A DNA stretch of 64,000 bases. It comes from Labilithrix sp. Lineage in GTDB: Bacteria > Myxococcota_A > Polyangia > Polyangiales > Polyangiaceae. Numbering within the stretch: position 1 is the stretch's first letter; the number at the start of each line of letters is the position of its first letter. Where the stretch lies: the NCBI GenBank assembly GCA_019637155.1, contig JAHBWE010000014.1, positions 248,001-312,000 of the forward strand. The letters are read 5' to 3'. The notes under the pieces are model-generated. The model saw only the letters and a list, made by a program, of their open reading frames with translations, was not told the DNA's origin and did no database searches. The position numbers and the translations under genes are program-made. This document shows, piece by piece, positions 50,677 to 60,097 of this stretch.

Positions 50677-53600
50677 TCACCGCCAAGTTCGTCCACCGGC
50701 CCGTGCTCGCGATCGTCCTGTCGATCGTCATCGCGTTCCTCGGCCTCCTCGCGATGCAGTCGCGGCCCGTCTCGCAGTTCCCCGAGATCTCGCCGCCGCG
50801 GGTCATCGTCACGCTCGACTTCCCGGGCGCGAGCGCCGACGTCCTCGTGCAGTCCTCGCTCATCACGCTCGAGCGCGCGATCAACGGCGTCCCGGGCATG
50901 AGCTACATGATCTCCGACGCGACGAGCGCCGGCGAGGCCACGATTCAGGTCATCTTCGAGCTGGGGACCGACGAGAACCAGGCCGTCGTCAACGTGAAGA
51001 ACCGCGTCGACCAAGTGCTCAATCGCCTGCCGCCGCTCGTGCAGCTGGAGGGCGTGGTCGTCAACAAGGTCCAGCCCAGCATGTTGATGTACGTCAACCT
51101 CTACAGCTCGGAGAAGACCGCCGACCAGAAGTTCCTCTACAACTTCGCGAATGCCAATCTCCTCCCCGAGCTGACGCGCGTAAAGGGAATTGCCCAAACG
51201 CGCATCCTCGGATCTCGCCAGTACGCGATGCGGATCTGGCTGAACCCCGATCGGATGCGCGCCTACGGCGTCTCGACCGAAGACGTGATGAAGGCGATCG
51301 ACGAGCAGAGCGTCATCGGCCGGCCCGGCCGCCTCGGGCAGGCGTCCGGCAAGCAGGCGCAGGCGCTCGAATACGTGTTGACCTACGAGGGCCGCTACAA
51401 CAAACCCGCGCAATACGAAAATATCATCCTCCGCGCCAACCACGAGGGCGAGACGCTCCGCCTCAAAGACGTCGCGAAGGTCGAGCTCGGGAGCGAGTTC
51501 TTCGACATCTATTCCAACCTCGACGGCCTCCCCTCCGCCGCGATCGTGCTCAAACAGACGTACGGCAGCAACGCGAGCGAGGTGATCGGCGTCGTCAAGG
51601 CCAAGCTCGAAGAGCTGAAGCGGACCTCCTTCCCCGCGGGGATGGATTACAAGATCAGCTACGACGTCTCGACGTTCCTCGACGCGTCGATCGAGAAGGT
51701 CGTGCACACGCTCGGGGAGGCGTTCGTCCTCGTCGCGCTCGTGGTCTTCGTGTTCCTCGGCGACTGGCGGTCGACGCTCATCCCGACGCTCGCGGTCCCG
51801 GTCTCGCTCGTGGGCTCGTTCCTCTTCATGCAGCTGTTCGGGATCACGATCAACCTCATCACCCTCTTCGCGCTCGTCCTCGCGATCGGCATCGTCGTCG
51901 ACAACGCGATCGTCGTCGTCGAGGCGGTGCACGTGAAGATGGCGGAGGAGCGCCTCTCGCCGTACCTCGCGGTGAAGAAGGTGCTCGGCGAGATCAGCGG
52001 CGCCGTCATCGCGATCACGCTGATGATGACCGCGGTCTTCGTCCCGGTCGCGTTCATGACCGGCCCGGTCGGCATCTTCTACCGCCAGTTCTCGATCACG
52101 ATGGCGACGGCGATCGTCCTCTCCGGCGTGATCGCGCTCACGCTCACGCCGGTCCTCTGCGCGATGATCCTCCGGCCCGACCACGGGACGCCGAAGCGGA
52201 AGACGCCGATCGGCGTCGCGCTCGGCGCCTTCAACCGCGTCTTCGAGCGCGGCACCGGCATCTACGCGCGCGGCCTCGAGCGCATCGTCGATCGGCGCAG
52301 CGTGACGTTCGCGCTCCTCGCCGTCTTCGTCTTCGGGATCGCGGGCGTGAACCGGGTCCTCCCCGCCGGCTTCGTCCCGAGCGAGGACCAGGGCATGATC
52401 TACGGCATCATCCAGACGCCGCCGGGCGCGACGCTGGAGCGGACGAACGACGTCGCGCGGCACCTCCAGGAGATCGCGCAGAAGGTGGACGGCGTCGAGT
52501 CGGTCTCGTCGCTCGCCGGCTACGAGATCCTCACCGAGGGCCGCGGCTCCAACGCCGGCACCTGCCTCATCAGCCTGAAGAGCGGGTCCGCCCGCAAGCG
52601 ATCGGTCGCCCAGATCATCGAGGAGCTGGAGGAGAAGTCGAAGGACGTCGGCGCCGTGATCGAGTTCTTCGAGCCGCCGGCGGTGCCGGGCTACGGCGCC
52701 GCGAGCGGCTTCGCGCTGCGCCTCTTGGACAAGAGCAACGAGACCGACTACCAGGAGCTCGATCGCGTCAACAAAGAGCTCATGGACAACCTCGCCAAGC
52801 GCAAGGAGCTCACCGGGCTCTTCACGTTCTACGCCGCGAACTATCCCCAGTACGAGGTCGTCATCGACAACGAGCTGGCGATGCAGAAGGGCGTCTCGAT
52901 CAAGAACGCGATGGATAACCTCGATATCCTGATCGGGAGCACCTACGAGCAGGGGTTCATTCGATTCGGCAATTTCTTCAAGGTGTATACCCAATCAGCT
53001 CCGGAGTTCCGGCGCCTCCCGTCCGACGTGCTGAACCTCTACGTCAAGAACGACCGCGGCGAGATGGTGCCTTATTCGGCGTTCATGACGCTGCGGAAGA
53101 CGCAGGGGCCGAACGAGATTACCCGTTACAACATGTACAACTCCGCCGCGATCCGCGGCGAGCCGGCGAAGGGCTACACGAGCGGGGAGGCGATCGCGGC
53201 GGTCCGCGAGGTGGCGGCGGAGACGCTGCCGCGCGGCTACGACATCGCGTGGGAGGGGCTCTCGTTCGACGAGGCGAAGCGCGGCAACGAGGCGCTCTAC
53301 GTCTTCCTCGTCGTGCTCGTCTTCGTCTACCTCGTGCTCGCAGCGCAGTACGAGAGCTTCCTCCTCCCGTTCGCGGTCGTCCTCTCGCTGCCCGCCGGCG
53401 TGTTCGGATCGCTCGCGGTCCTGAAGGCGATGGGGCTCGCCAACGACGTCTATGCCCAGGTCGGGCTCGTGATGCTGGTCGGGCTCCTCGGCAAGAACGC
53501 GGTGCTCATCGTCGAGGTCGCGGTGCAGAAGCATCGGGAGGGCGTGGCGATCGCGCGCGCCGCGATCGAGGGCGCCCGGATGCGCTTTCGCCCGATCTTG

Positions 53601-53840
53601 ATGACGTCGTTCGCGTTCATCGCGGGCCTCATCCCGCTCGTCGGCGCGACGGGACCGGGCGCGGTCGGCAATCGCACGATCGGCGCGTCGGCGCTCGGCG
53701 GCATGTTGTTCGGCACCGTCTTCGGCGTCGTCATCGTGCCCGGACTCTACTTCGTGTTCGCGTCGCTGGCGGAGGGCCGGCGCCTGATCCGCGACGAGGA
53801 GGACGAGCCGCTCTCCGAGGACGTGGCGCACCATGTGTAG
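50673..53840 (+). CDS. RND multidrug efflux pump (HAE1/AcrB type)
   Basis: A 1055-residue inner-membrane transporter with the 12-helix RND layout and two large periplasmic loops. In TM4 the proton-relay pair that is Asp-Asp in AcrB is Asp410-Asn411 (GIVVDNAIVVVEAVH); the relay Lys in TM10 is Lys941 (GLLGKNAVLIVEVA). Other conserved segments are VSQFPEISPPRVIVTLDFPG, FGITINLITLFALVLAIG and a proline-lined VPVAFMTGPVGIFYRQFSIT. The Asn variant, together with EAVHVKMAEE, is characteristic of Bacteroidota-type pumps. Coupled to the adaptor by ATGA and overlapping the outer-membrane gene by 8 bases. Substrates cannot be told from sequence. Confidence 0.93.
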   Translation: MITAKFVHRPVLAIVLSIVIAFLGLLAMQSRPVSQFPEISPPRVIVTLDFPGASADVLVQSSLITLERAINGVPGMSYMISDATSAGEATIQVIFELGTDENQAVVNVKNRVDQVLNRLPPLVQLEGVVVNKVQPSMLMYVNLYSSEKTADQKFLYNFANANLLPELTRVKGIAQTRILGSRQYAMRIWLNPDRMRAYGVSTEDVMKAIDEQSVIGRPGRLGQASGKQAQALEYVLTYEGRYNKPAQYENIILRANHEGETLRLKDVAKVELGSEFFDIYSNLDGLPSAAIVLKQTYGSNASEVIGVVKAKLEELKRTSFPAGMDYKISYDVSTFLDASIEKVVHTLGEAFVLVALVVFVFLGDWRSTLIPTLAVPVSLVGSFLFMQLFGITINLITLFALVLAIGIVVDNAIVVVEAVHVKMAEERLSPYLAVKKVLGEISGAVIAITLMMTAVFVPVAFMTGPVGIFYRQFSITMATAIVLSGVIALTLTPVLCAMILRPDHGTPKRKTPIGVALGAFNRVFERGTGIYARGLERIVDRRSVTFALLAVFVFGIAGVNRVLPAGFVPSEDQGMIYGIIQTPPGATLERTNDVARHLQEIAQKVDGVESVSSLAGYEILTEGRGSNAGTCLISLKSGSARKRSVAQIIEELEEKSKDVGAVIEFFEPPAVPGYGAASGFALRLLDKSNETDYQELDRVNKELMDNLAKRKELTGLFTFYAANYPQYEVVIDNELAMQKGVSIKNAMDNLDILIGSTYEQGFIRFGNFFKVYTQSAPEFRRLPSDVLNLYVKNDRGEMVPYSAFMTLRKTQGPNEITRYNMYNSAAIRGEPAKGYTSGEAIAAVREVAAETLPRGYDIAWEGLSFDEAKRGNEALYVFLVVLVFVYLVLAAQYESFLLPFAVVLSLPAGVFGSLAVLKAMGLANDVYAQVGLVMLVGLLGKNAVLIVEVAVQKHREGVAIARAAIEGARMRFRPILMTSFAFIAGLIPLVGATGPGAVGNRTIGASALGGMLFGTVFGVVIVPGLYFVFASLAEGRRLIRDEEDEPLSEDVAHHV

Positions 53841-55230
53841 GCTCCTCTTCGCGCTCCTCCCGCTCCTCGCCGTCTCCTGCGTCCCGTCGCTCGACGGGAA
53901 CCCGCCGCGCGAGCCGAACCGCGAGGTGCCGGCGAGCTTCGGCGCCGCGACCGCCGCCGCCCCCGGCGCGACCGACCTCTTTCACGCTCCGGAGCTGCGC
54001 GCGCTCGTCGACGCCGCGCTCCGCAACAACCAGGAGCTGAACATCCGGCTCCAGGAGGTCATCGTCGCGAGGAACGAGGTCTACGCGCGGCGCGGCGAAT
54101 ACCTGCCCAAGGTGCGCGCCGGCGCCGGGGCCGGCGTCGAGCGGGTGGGGAAGAACACGAGCCAGGGCGCGAGCGACGAAGACCACGGCCTCCCGGAGGA
54201 CCTCGGTGATTTCCAGTTTGGCCTCTCCGGCTCCTGGGAGATCGACGTCTGGAAGAAGCTCCGGAACGCCGCGGCGGCGGCGGACCTCCGCTATCGCGCC
54301 ACGATCGAAGCGCGGCGTTTCCTCGTGACGCAGATCGTCGCCGAGATCGCGCGCTCGTATTACGAGCTCATCGGGATTGACAATCAGCTCGACGTCCTCG
54401 CGCGCAACATCGAAGTACAGGCGAGCGCGCTCGAGGTCGTGAAGCTGCAGAAGCAGGCCGCGCGGACGACGGAGCTCGCGGTGCAGCGCTTCGAGGCGGA
54501 GGTCCTCAAGAACAAGAGCCGCCGCTACGAGCTCGAGCAGGAGCGCGTCCAGACCGAGAACCGCATCAACTTCCTGGTCGGGCGCTATCCGCAGCCGGTG
54601 AAGCGCGACGCCGCCGCGTTCAAGGACACGTTGCCGGTGGTCGCGTCGGGCCTCCCCTCGGAGCTGCTCGAGAACCGGCCCGACGTGCGGCGCGCGGAGC
54701 TCGCGCTGAGGGCGTCGAAGCTGGACGTGGAGGTCGCGAAGGCGGCGTTTTATCCGTCGCTCAGCATCGAGGCGGGCGCCGGCTACCGCGCCTTCAACGC
54801 GCGACACCTCCTCTCGACGCCGGACTCCGTCGTCTACAACCTCGCCGGCAACCTGACCGCGCCGCTCCTGAACCGGCAGGCGATCGCGGCGCAGTATCGA
54901 ACGGCGAACGCGCTCCAGATCGAGGCGGTCGTCGACTACGAGCGCACGCTCTTGCAGGCGTTCACCGACGTCGTGAACCAGCTCGCGCTCGTCGACAACT
55001 TGCAAAAGAGCTACGAGCTGAAAGAGCAAGAGGTCGCGACGCTCGCGCGCTCGGTCGAGATATCGAACATCCTCTTTCAGTCCGCGCGCGCGGACTACAT
55101 GGAAGTCCTCCTCACGCGCCGCGACTCGCTCGAGGCCGAGATGACGCTGGTGGAGACGCGAAAAGCGCAGCTCCAGGCCAGCGTCGGCGTCTACCAGGCG
55201 CTCGGGGGAGGGTGGCGCCAGGGCAACTGA
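53833..55230 (+). CDS. Outer-membrane efflux channel (NodT/OprM type)
   Basis: A 465-residue lipoprotein from ATG 53833 with lipobox AVSC (Cys16). Both halves of the TolC-like fold are present: NNQELNIRLQEVIVARNEVY, the helical IEARRFLVTQIVAEIARSYY, then LLENRPDVRRAELALRASKL and FYPSLSIEAGAGYRAF in the second repeat, which are typical OEP-family segments. It completes a tripartite pump with the two genes upstream. The start lies 8 bases inside the pump gene. It ends convergent to a lipoprotein gene with 21 bp between stops. Confidence 0.92.
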   Translation: MCRLLFALLPLLAVSCVPSLDGNPPREPNREVPASFGAATAAAPGATDLFHAPELRALVDAALRNNQELNIRLQEVIVARNEVYARRGEYLPKVRAGAGAGVERVGKNTSQGASDEDHGLPEDLGDFQFGLSGSWEIDVWKKLRNAAAAADLRYRATIEARRFLVTQIVAEIARSYYELIGIDNQLDVLARNIEVQASALEVVKLQKQAARTTELAVQRFEAEVLKNKSRRYELEQERVQTENRINFLVGRYPQPVKRDAAAFKDTLPVVASGLPSELLENRPDVRRAELALRASKLDVEVAKAAFYPSLSIEAGAGYRAFNARHLLSTPDSVVYNLAGNLTAPLLNRQAIAAQYRTANALQIEAVVDYERTLLQAFTDVVNQLALVDNLQKSYELKEQEVATLARSVEISNILFQSARADYMEVLLTRRDSLEAEMTLVETRKAQLQASVGVYQALGGGWRQGN

Positions 55231-55251
55231 GCACGAACCTGAACGCGGCGC

Positions 55252-56100
55252 TCACTCCTCGGTGTTGTCGAAGTCGACGTCGCCGGTCTCCGCGTCGACG
55301 ACCAGGTCGCGCGTCGCGCCAAACGGGTTTGCGAGCGCGGCGACGCCGGCGCCGGAGAACGGATTTTCGACGTGGCCGCCGAGGATCGCGCCGATGTCGA
55401 TATGCCCAGTTCCCTTCGGCAGCTTGTAATGCGAGAGGTCGATGCCTCCCGCGATGTCGACGGCGGCCTGCGCGCATTGCGCGGCGGAGCCGACGGCCGC
55501 CTTCGCCGCGGCCCAGCACGAGTCGACGTCGCCGGGCTTCCCCCACCAGAGGCCGGCGCAGCACTGCAGCGCGAGCTGGCAGACCGCGGCGAGGTTGGCG
55601 CCGCACGCGACCACCTCCTCGCCGATCTCGGGGAGCTCGCCGCCGAGGAGCCCGGAGATGTTGCCGAGGTCGCCGGCGACTTGCTGGATGAAGTCGGCCG
55701 AGTCGGCGGGGATCGCGTCCGACGCGAGGCTCTGCGTCGCGAGGTTCCGCGCGGCGGTGATGCCGGAGCCGTCGTTGATGTGCGTGACGAGCTCGGCGTC
55801 GTCGCTGTCCTCCGCCTTCTCGAACGAGAGCGAGACGCCCTTCACCGCCTTGCCGGAGTCGTCGTAGCCCGTCATGAAGAGGTCCTTCTTCCCGCGGAAC
55901 ATGCGCCACTCGGTGATGCCGTACTGCGCGGTCGTCTCCTTCGACGCGGCGGTCTTGAGGGTGGGCTTCGGCTTCCCGAGCGCGGAGGTCGTCGACGACC
56001 GTCGCTCCTTCTTCTCGAGCTCGGGGGCCGAGCATCCCGTCGCCGCGGCGGCGACGACGACGGTGGTGAGACCAGCGAGCACGATGTTGAGCGTCTTCAT
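55252..56100 (-). CDS. Lipoprotein with Cys-rich centre, unknown function
   Basis: A 282-residue precursor from ATG 56100; signal ends AAATGC (Cys23). The middle has a cluster of Cys in ACGANLAAVCQLALQCCAGL and DSCWAAAKAAVGSAAQCAQA, probably paired in the periplasm or outside the cell, and helical stretches around them. The C-terminus is Gly/Asp-rich and ends VDFDNTEE. No family recognised. The pattern of a Cys-bearing helical bundle recurs in other myxobacterial lipoproteins. Confidence 0.6.
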   Translation of the reverse strand: MKTLNIVLAGLTTVVVAAAATGCSAPELEKKERRSSTTSALGKPKPTLKTAASKETTAQYGITEWRMFRGKKDLFMTGYDDSGKAVKGVSLSFEKAEDSDDAELVTHINDGSGITAARNLATQSLASDAIPADSADFIQQVAGDLGNISGLLGGELPEIGEEVVACGANLAAVCQLALQCCAGLWWGKPGDVDSCWAAAKAAVGSAAQCAQAAVDIAGGIDLSHYKLPKGTGHIDIGAILGGHVENPFSGAGVAALANPFGATRDLVVDAETGDVDFDNTEE

Positions 56101-56263
56101 CGATCGCCCATGCTGCACCGTCGATGCCGGCCCCTGACGCGACGCCAAGTGCGCGAAGTTACGGGGATTCGGGCCCCGGTCGCTCACAGCCGTGACCAGC
56201 TGCCGGATCCAATCACGCCGGCAACTTGCAGCGAGCGTGCACGTCGTATCCTAGGCGGTCACG

Positions 56264-57019
56264 ATGTCGCTCCGTGCACCTCTCCTGCTCCTCGCGCTCG
56301 CCGTGACCGTAACCGGCTGCAAGCGCGAAGCTCCGCCCCCCGTCGCGCCGCTTCGCCCCTACACCCCGCAGCCGGCGTACGGCCCGCCTCCCCATGCGCC
56401 GGCCCCGCAGACCGGAGCGGCGATGGGCCCGTTCGGCTTCCTCCTCCCGCCAGGGGTCTCGCTTCCGGCGCCGGCGCCGGGCGAGCTCCCGTGGCCGTTC
56501 GATCCGAAGTACTGGCCGCCGGGTTGGGCCCCGCAGCCGCAACCGCAACCGTCGCCGTCCCCATCCCCATCCCCGTCGCCGTCGCCCGCGCCGAGCGGCG
56601 CGTTCACGGCGGACGAGATGCGGGTGCTCGATCTCGTGAACCAGCGACGTGCGCGCGGGGCGACGTGCGGGGACGCGTCGTTCGGACCGGCAGGGCCGCT
56701 CGCGATGAACGCGCAGCTCGTCCAGGCGTCGCGCGGACACAGTGCGGACATGGGGCGCCGCGGCTACTTCAGCCACGAGTCGCCCGAGGGCACGGGGCCG
56801 GGCGAGCGCGCGCGGAATGCCGGTTACAGTTATCGCGGTATCGCGGAGAACATCGCGGCCGGCAACGCGTCGCCGGAGGACACGGTGGAGCAGTGGATGA
56901 ACAGCTCCGGCCACTGCGGAAACATCATGACGCCGAGCTATCACGTGATGGGCATTGGCCACGCGGCCGCCCCCGGCACGCGATATGCCCATTACTGGAC
57001 GCAGATGTTCGGTTTTTGA
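56264..57019 (+). CDS. CAP/SCP-domain lipoprotein
   Basis: A 251-residue precursor with lipobox VTGC (Cys19), a long Pro-rich spacer with PSPSPSPSPSPSPAPSG (about residues 95-112), and a C-terminal CAP domain from about residue 115: MRVLDLVNQRRARGATCGDA, HSADMGRRGYFSHESPEGTG, IAENIAAGNASPEDTVEQWM and HCGNIMTPSYHVMGIGHAAA. CAP domains are found in secreted allergen/PR-1 and bacterial YkwD-like proteins; the bacterial function is mostly unknown. Two Cys in the domain (C in ATCGD and GHCGN) likely form a disulphide. Confidence 0.88.
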   Translation: MSLRAPLLLLALAVTVTGCKREAPPPVAPLRPYTPQPAYGPPPHAPAPQTGAAMGPFGFLLPPGVSLPAPAPGELPWPFDPKYWPPGWAPQPQPQPSPSPSPSPSPSPAPSGAFTADEMRVLDLVNQRRARGATCGDASFGPAGPLAMNAQLVQASRGHSADMGRRGYFSHESPEGTGPGERARNAGYSYRGIAENIAAGNASPEDTVEQWMNSSGHCGNIMTPSYHVMGIGHAAAPGTRYAHYWTQMFGF

Positions 57020-57039
57020 CGCCGGCGGACGAGCCCGGC

Positions 57040-57645
57040 TCAGTGCCGCTTCTCGTGGTCGACCGCGGCCTGGATGCTCGGCCACGCCGTCATGCGCGCG
57101 AGGTAGTCCTCGAGCGTGCCTTCGAGCTTCGTCTTCGTGAGGAAGCTGTACGCGCGGAGCGCCCAGAACGCGTAGGCGTCCGCGACGGTGAAGGTATCGC
57201 CGAAGATGAACGCGCGGTCGCCGAGCTCAACGCGCAAGAGCTCGACCCGGCTCGCGAGCCGCTCCTTCGTCCACGCGAGCGACTCCGGCGACATGCCCGG
57301 GATCATCGTGTACGGCGCGAAACCTTTGTGGAGCTCGGTCGCGATGAAGTGGAGGAGCTCCTCGAAGCGGACGCGCTCGAAGGTGCCGGGCGGCGGGGCG
57401 AGCTTCGCGACGGGGTGCTGGTCGGCGAGGTAGCGGACGATGACGGAGAGCTCGGTGAGCCGCGCGCCGTCGTCGAGCTCGAGGACGGGCACGTAGTCCT
57501 TCGGCGAGATCGTGGCGAGCGCCTCGCCGTGGGCGGTGATCTTCGTCTTGAAGTCGACCTTCTCGAGCTCGAACCGCAAGCCGAGCTCGCGGAGGACGGC
57601 GTGGACCACGAGCGAGCAGACCTGCGGCGAGTAATAGAGCTTCAT
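57040..57645 (-). CDS. Glutathione S-transferase, beta-class-like
   Basis: A 201-residue cytosolic GST. MKLYYSPQVCSLVVHAVLRE carries Cys10, the residue typical of bacterial beta-class enzymes; VPVLELDDGARLTELSVIVR holds the cis-Pro and the Glu-Ser glutathione contacts; FGDTFTVADAYAFWALR is the standard C-terminal motif. Beta-class GSTs conjugate glutathione to electrophiles or act as thiol-redox proteins. The gene stands alone between a CAP protein and an outer-membrane protein. Confidence 0.9.
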   Translation of the reverse strand: MKLYYSPQVCSLVVHAVLRELGLRFELEKVDFKTKITAHGEALATISPKDYVPVLELDDGARLTELSVIVRYLADQHPVAKLAPPPGTFERVRFEELLHFIATELHKGFAPYTMIPGMSPESLAWTKERLASRVELLRVELGDRAFIFGDTFTVADAYAFWALRAYSFLTKTKLEGTLEDYLARMTAWPSIQAAVDHEKRH

Positions 57646-57671
57646 CGCGCGCGCACTCTACCGCCCGCGCG

Positions 57672-58460
57672 TCAGTACATGAACGAGATCCTGAGCGCCG
57701 ACAGGAACGTCGCGCCGGCCTCGTCGACCTGGGCGCCGCTCCCGAGCTGGAGCTTCAGCTCGCGCGTGGGTTGCCAGTGGATCTGCGGCAGGAGGACGAG
57801 GTCGCGCGTGCCGTCGCCCTCCAGGATCGAGTTGGCCTCGACGCCGATCGTGAGGTGGCCGGAGAGATCGTAGAACACGCTCGGGTTGACGACGCCGGCG
57901 TGGCCGCTCCCTCCGCGCCGCCGCCCCGAGACGCGAGCGCCGATCATCGTGAGCACGCTCCAGCGCGTATCGAACCGCGCGGCCGCGATGTAGAGGCCGG
58001 TCGCGCGGACCCCCGGCGGTCCGAGGAGGTACTCGCCGGTGGCGAGCCAGCCATGGGTGATCATCCCGTCCGCGATGGCGGGGAGCGTGCCTTGAACGCT
58101 GGCCTTCCACGCGTCGATGCCCTTCGACGACGCGGGGAGCTCGAGCTCCACGCCGTAGCCGTTCGCGAAGACGTACTCGAGCTCGGGCCCGCCCGTCACG
58201 AGGTGCTCGCCGCGCGAGACGGTCTGCACGAGCGCGTTCACCTCGAGCTCGCCGCGCCGCGCCCCGAGCCCGCGGACCATGTCGAAGAGCAGCGGCTCGG
58301 GGATGGTCACGACCTTCGGATCGAGCCCGAGCTCGATCTCGGTGGCGTCCGGCGTCCCGTCGTGATCGGTGTCGGCGCCGTCGGCGGAGGATGCGCGGGC
58401 CGGGGCCACGAGGAGCAGCGCAGCGACGACCGCGCGCGGAAGACCATGTCTCTTCGTCAC
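57672..58460 (-). CDS. Putative outer-membrane beta-barrel protein
   Basis: A 262-residue precursor from GTG 58460, chosen because it gives a clean signal peptide (LPRAVVAALLLVAPARASSA). A short Ca-binding-like DTDHDGTPDATE motif follows at about residue 35. The remainder is rich in alternating amphipathic strands (GELEVNALVQTVSRGEHLVT, GYGVELELPASS, RELKLQLGSGAQVDEAG) and ends SALRISFMY with a terminal aromatic, the signature of outer-membrane barrels. Similar to barrels that are annotated as transporters of unknown substrate. Not otherwise assigned. Confidence 0.6.
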   Translation of the reverse strand: MTKRHGLPRAVVAALLLVAPARASSADGADTDHDGTPDATEIELGLDPKVVTIPEPLLFDMVRGLGARRGELEVNALVQTVSRGEHLVTGGPELEYVFANGYGVELELPASSKGIDAWKASVQGTLPAIADGMITHGWLATGEYLLGPPGVRATGLYIAAARFDTRWSVLTMIGARVSGRRRGGSGHAGVVNPSVFYDLSGHLTIGVEANSILEGDGTRDLVLLPQIHWQPTRELKLQLGSGAQVDEAGATFLSALRISFMY

Positions 58461-58632
58461 TCCGTCCTTGTAGACGCTCCGCGCCGAGCGTCCAACGAGG
58501 TGCCGAACGATTACGCGTCGGCGCCACGCAGCGCACCCGTCACCCCAGGCGCCCACGAAGTCGATGGCTGCCCCTGACGTGGGTGCCGCCGCCGGCTTCC
58601 TCTTGGACGACGGCGTCGCGTAGCATGAGCGA

Positions 58633-59574
58633 ATGGCCGCTTCGCCATCCTCCGCGATCGCGGTCCTCGGGGGTGTCGCGGCGCTCGGGGCGATGGCAGC
58701 CTGCTCGCTCGTCGTCTCGACGGACGGTCTCTCCGGGGACGCCGCGAACGCCGCCGAGTCGGGCGGAGAGACGGTGCCCGACGGAGGCTCGAACGACGAG
58801 GGCATCGTCGACGGCGGATCTTCCAGCGGCTCGGTCGACCCGTCGAGCGCGACGAGCTGCGCCGACATTCTCCGCGCGAACCCCAGCGCCGAGAGCGGAG
58901 CCTTCACGATCGGAGCTCGCACCCTGCACTGCGAGATGAGCCTCGCCGGAGGGGGCTGGACGCGCGCGATCGATCTCGACGCCGCGCGCGACGGGTGCCC
59001 GAGCGCCTGGCGCTTCGACGCCGAGCCGGGCGGATGCCGGCGCGCGACGAACCAGGTCGACGGCGTCGTCTTCGACGCGCCCCTCTCCTCGTTCACGGAG
59101 GTCCTCCTCTCCGCGGTCGGCCGCCAGCGCGCGTCGCCGGACGCGTTCCACAGCGACGACCTCGACAGGGCGTACATGGATGGCGTCTCGGTCACGACGA
59201 CCATCGACGGCAAGCGCGCGCACGTCTTCTCGTTCGCGGTCGGGCTCACCGAGGACGCTACCATCGAGCCCGAGAACCACTGTCCTTGCGACAAGGGCGC
59301 GAGGACGCCGGCCTCGTTCGTCGGCGCCAACTTCCTGTGCGACACCGCCGTGACGACCGGCTACCCCGAGGAGGTCTGGCAAACCACGAAGGACCTCTGG
59401 GCCCAAGACGCACGCGGCGCCGACTGCACGAAAGCCGTCGCGCCGGGCCCGCGCTTGTCCACCGTCAAGCTGCCGAGCGCGAGCGCAGGACCGCTCGAGG
59501 TCCGCCTCATGGCCGACCAACCACGCAGCAACGAAGACGTCGCCCTCAAGCGCCTCGTCGTCTACGTCCGCTGA
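58633..59574 (+). CDS. Lipoprotein with fibrinogen-like domain start
   Basis: A 313-residue precursor; lipobox AMAAC (Cys24) and a Gly/Ser/Asp-rich spacer. From about residue 76 it reads SCADILRANPSAESGAFTIG then CEMSLAGGGWTRAIDL, which follows the opening of fibrinogen C-terminal/intelectin-type domains (C-x-D-I ... G-x-Y/F-x-I ... C-x-M ... GGGWT). The rest does not keep the classical Ca-binding end but retains several Cys (CPCDKGARTP, FLCDTAVTTGY). Such domains bind carbohydrate in animals; in myxobacteria they occur as surface lipoproteins of unknown role. Confidence 0.6.
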   Translation: MAASPSSAIAVLGGVAALGAMAACSLVVSTDGLSGDAANAAESGGETVPDGGSNDEGIVDGGSSSGSVDPSSATSCADILRANPSAESGAFTIGARTLHCEMSLAGGGWTRAIDLDAARDGCPSAWRFDAEPGGCRRATNQVDGVVFDAPLSSFTEVLLSAVGRQRASPDAFHSDDLDRAYMDGVSVTTTIDGKRAHVFSFAVGLTEDATIEPENHCPCDKGARTPASFVGANFLCDTAVTTGYPEEVWQTTKDLWAQDARGADCTKAVAPGPRLSTVKLPSASAGPLEVRLMADQPRSNEDVALKRLVVYVR

Positions 59575-59589
59575 GCGCTCGGCGGCCGT

Positions 59590-60084
59590 TCAGTCGTTCT
59601 TGGCGCCTTGGGCGATCCAGCGGCGGATGGTGTCGCGCTCGCCGGAGGGGAGCTGGTCTTGCTCGTTCGGCATCGAGTCGCCGCACGTGCCGCCGGTGCA
59701 CTGGGCGTCGAGGGCGCACTGCGTCGCGTCGAGCTTGCGCATGAGAAAGCTCTCCGCTGGATCGCCGGACTTCACGTACGACATGCTCGGGAGCTTGGAC
59801 GAGGGCTTGCCGACGAGCGCGGCGTGCGTCGCCGCGGCGCCGCCGTTCAAGTAGATCGAGGTCGTGCCCGTCGCGTCGCCGTGGCAGAGCGGGTCCACGC
59901 AGGTCCGCGTGATGATCGGGATCACGTCGCGCGAGAACGAGACCGTAGGCGTGCTCGGCTCGAACGACGGCGGCGTCACCTCGGAGCTGCAGACGCGCGG
60001 TTTTGCGTCGTCGCTGCTGCTGCAAGACGTCTGGGCGGCCGCGAGCGCGCCGCCGGCAAGACAAGCCAGTAACAGTCTCTTCAT
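59590..60084 (-). CDS. Lipoprotein with cytochrome-c-like Cys pattern
   Basis: A 164-residue precursor from ATG 60084, signal ending AAQTSC (Cys21). The mature part resembles the small domain found in planctomycete/myxobacterial 'cytochrome c-like' proteins: SRDVIPIITRTCVDPLCHGD has C-x4-C-H rather than the haem motif C-x2-C-H, so haem binding is doubtful. The ending GERDTIRRWIAQGAKND is the standard end of these domains. It is co-directional with the lipoprotein gene upstream (14 bp gap) and divergent from a DUF1592-type gene. Confidence 0.65.
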   Translation of the reverse strand: MKRLLLACLAGGALAAAQTSCSSSDDAKPRVCSSEVTPPSFEPSTPTVSFSRDVIPIITRTCVDPLCHGDATGTTSIYLNGGAAATHAALVGKPSSKLPSMSYVKSGDPAESFLMRKLDATQCALDAQCTGGTCGDSMPNEQDQLPSGERDTIRRWIAQGAKND

Positions 60085-60097
60085 GGTTCCTTCGGGG

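Noticed and set aside
50535..52994. An 819-codon minus-strand frame inside the RND pump gene
   Set aside because: His/Asp/Arg-rich antisense shadow of a well-conserved transporter.
59590..60084. True c-type cytochrome
   Set aside because: The motif is C-x4-C-H, not C-x2-C-H, so covalent haem attachment is not supported.
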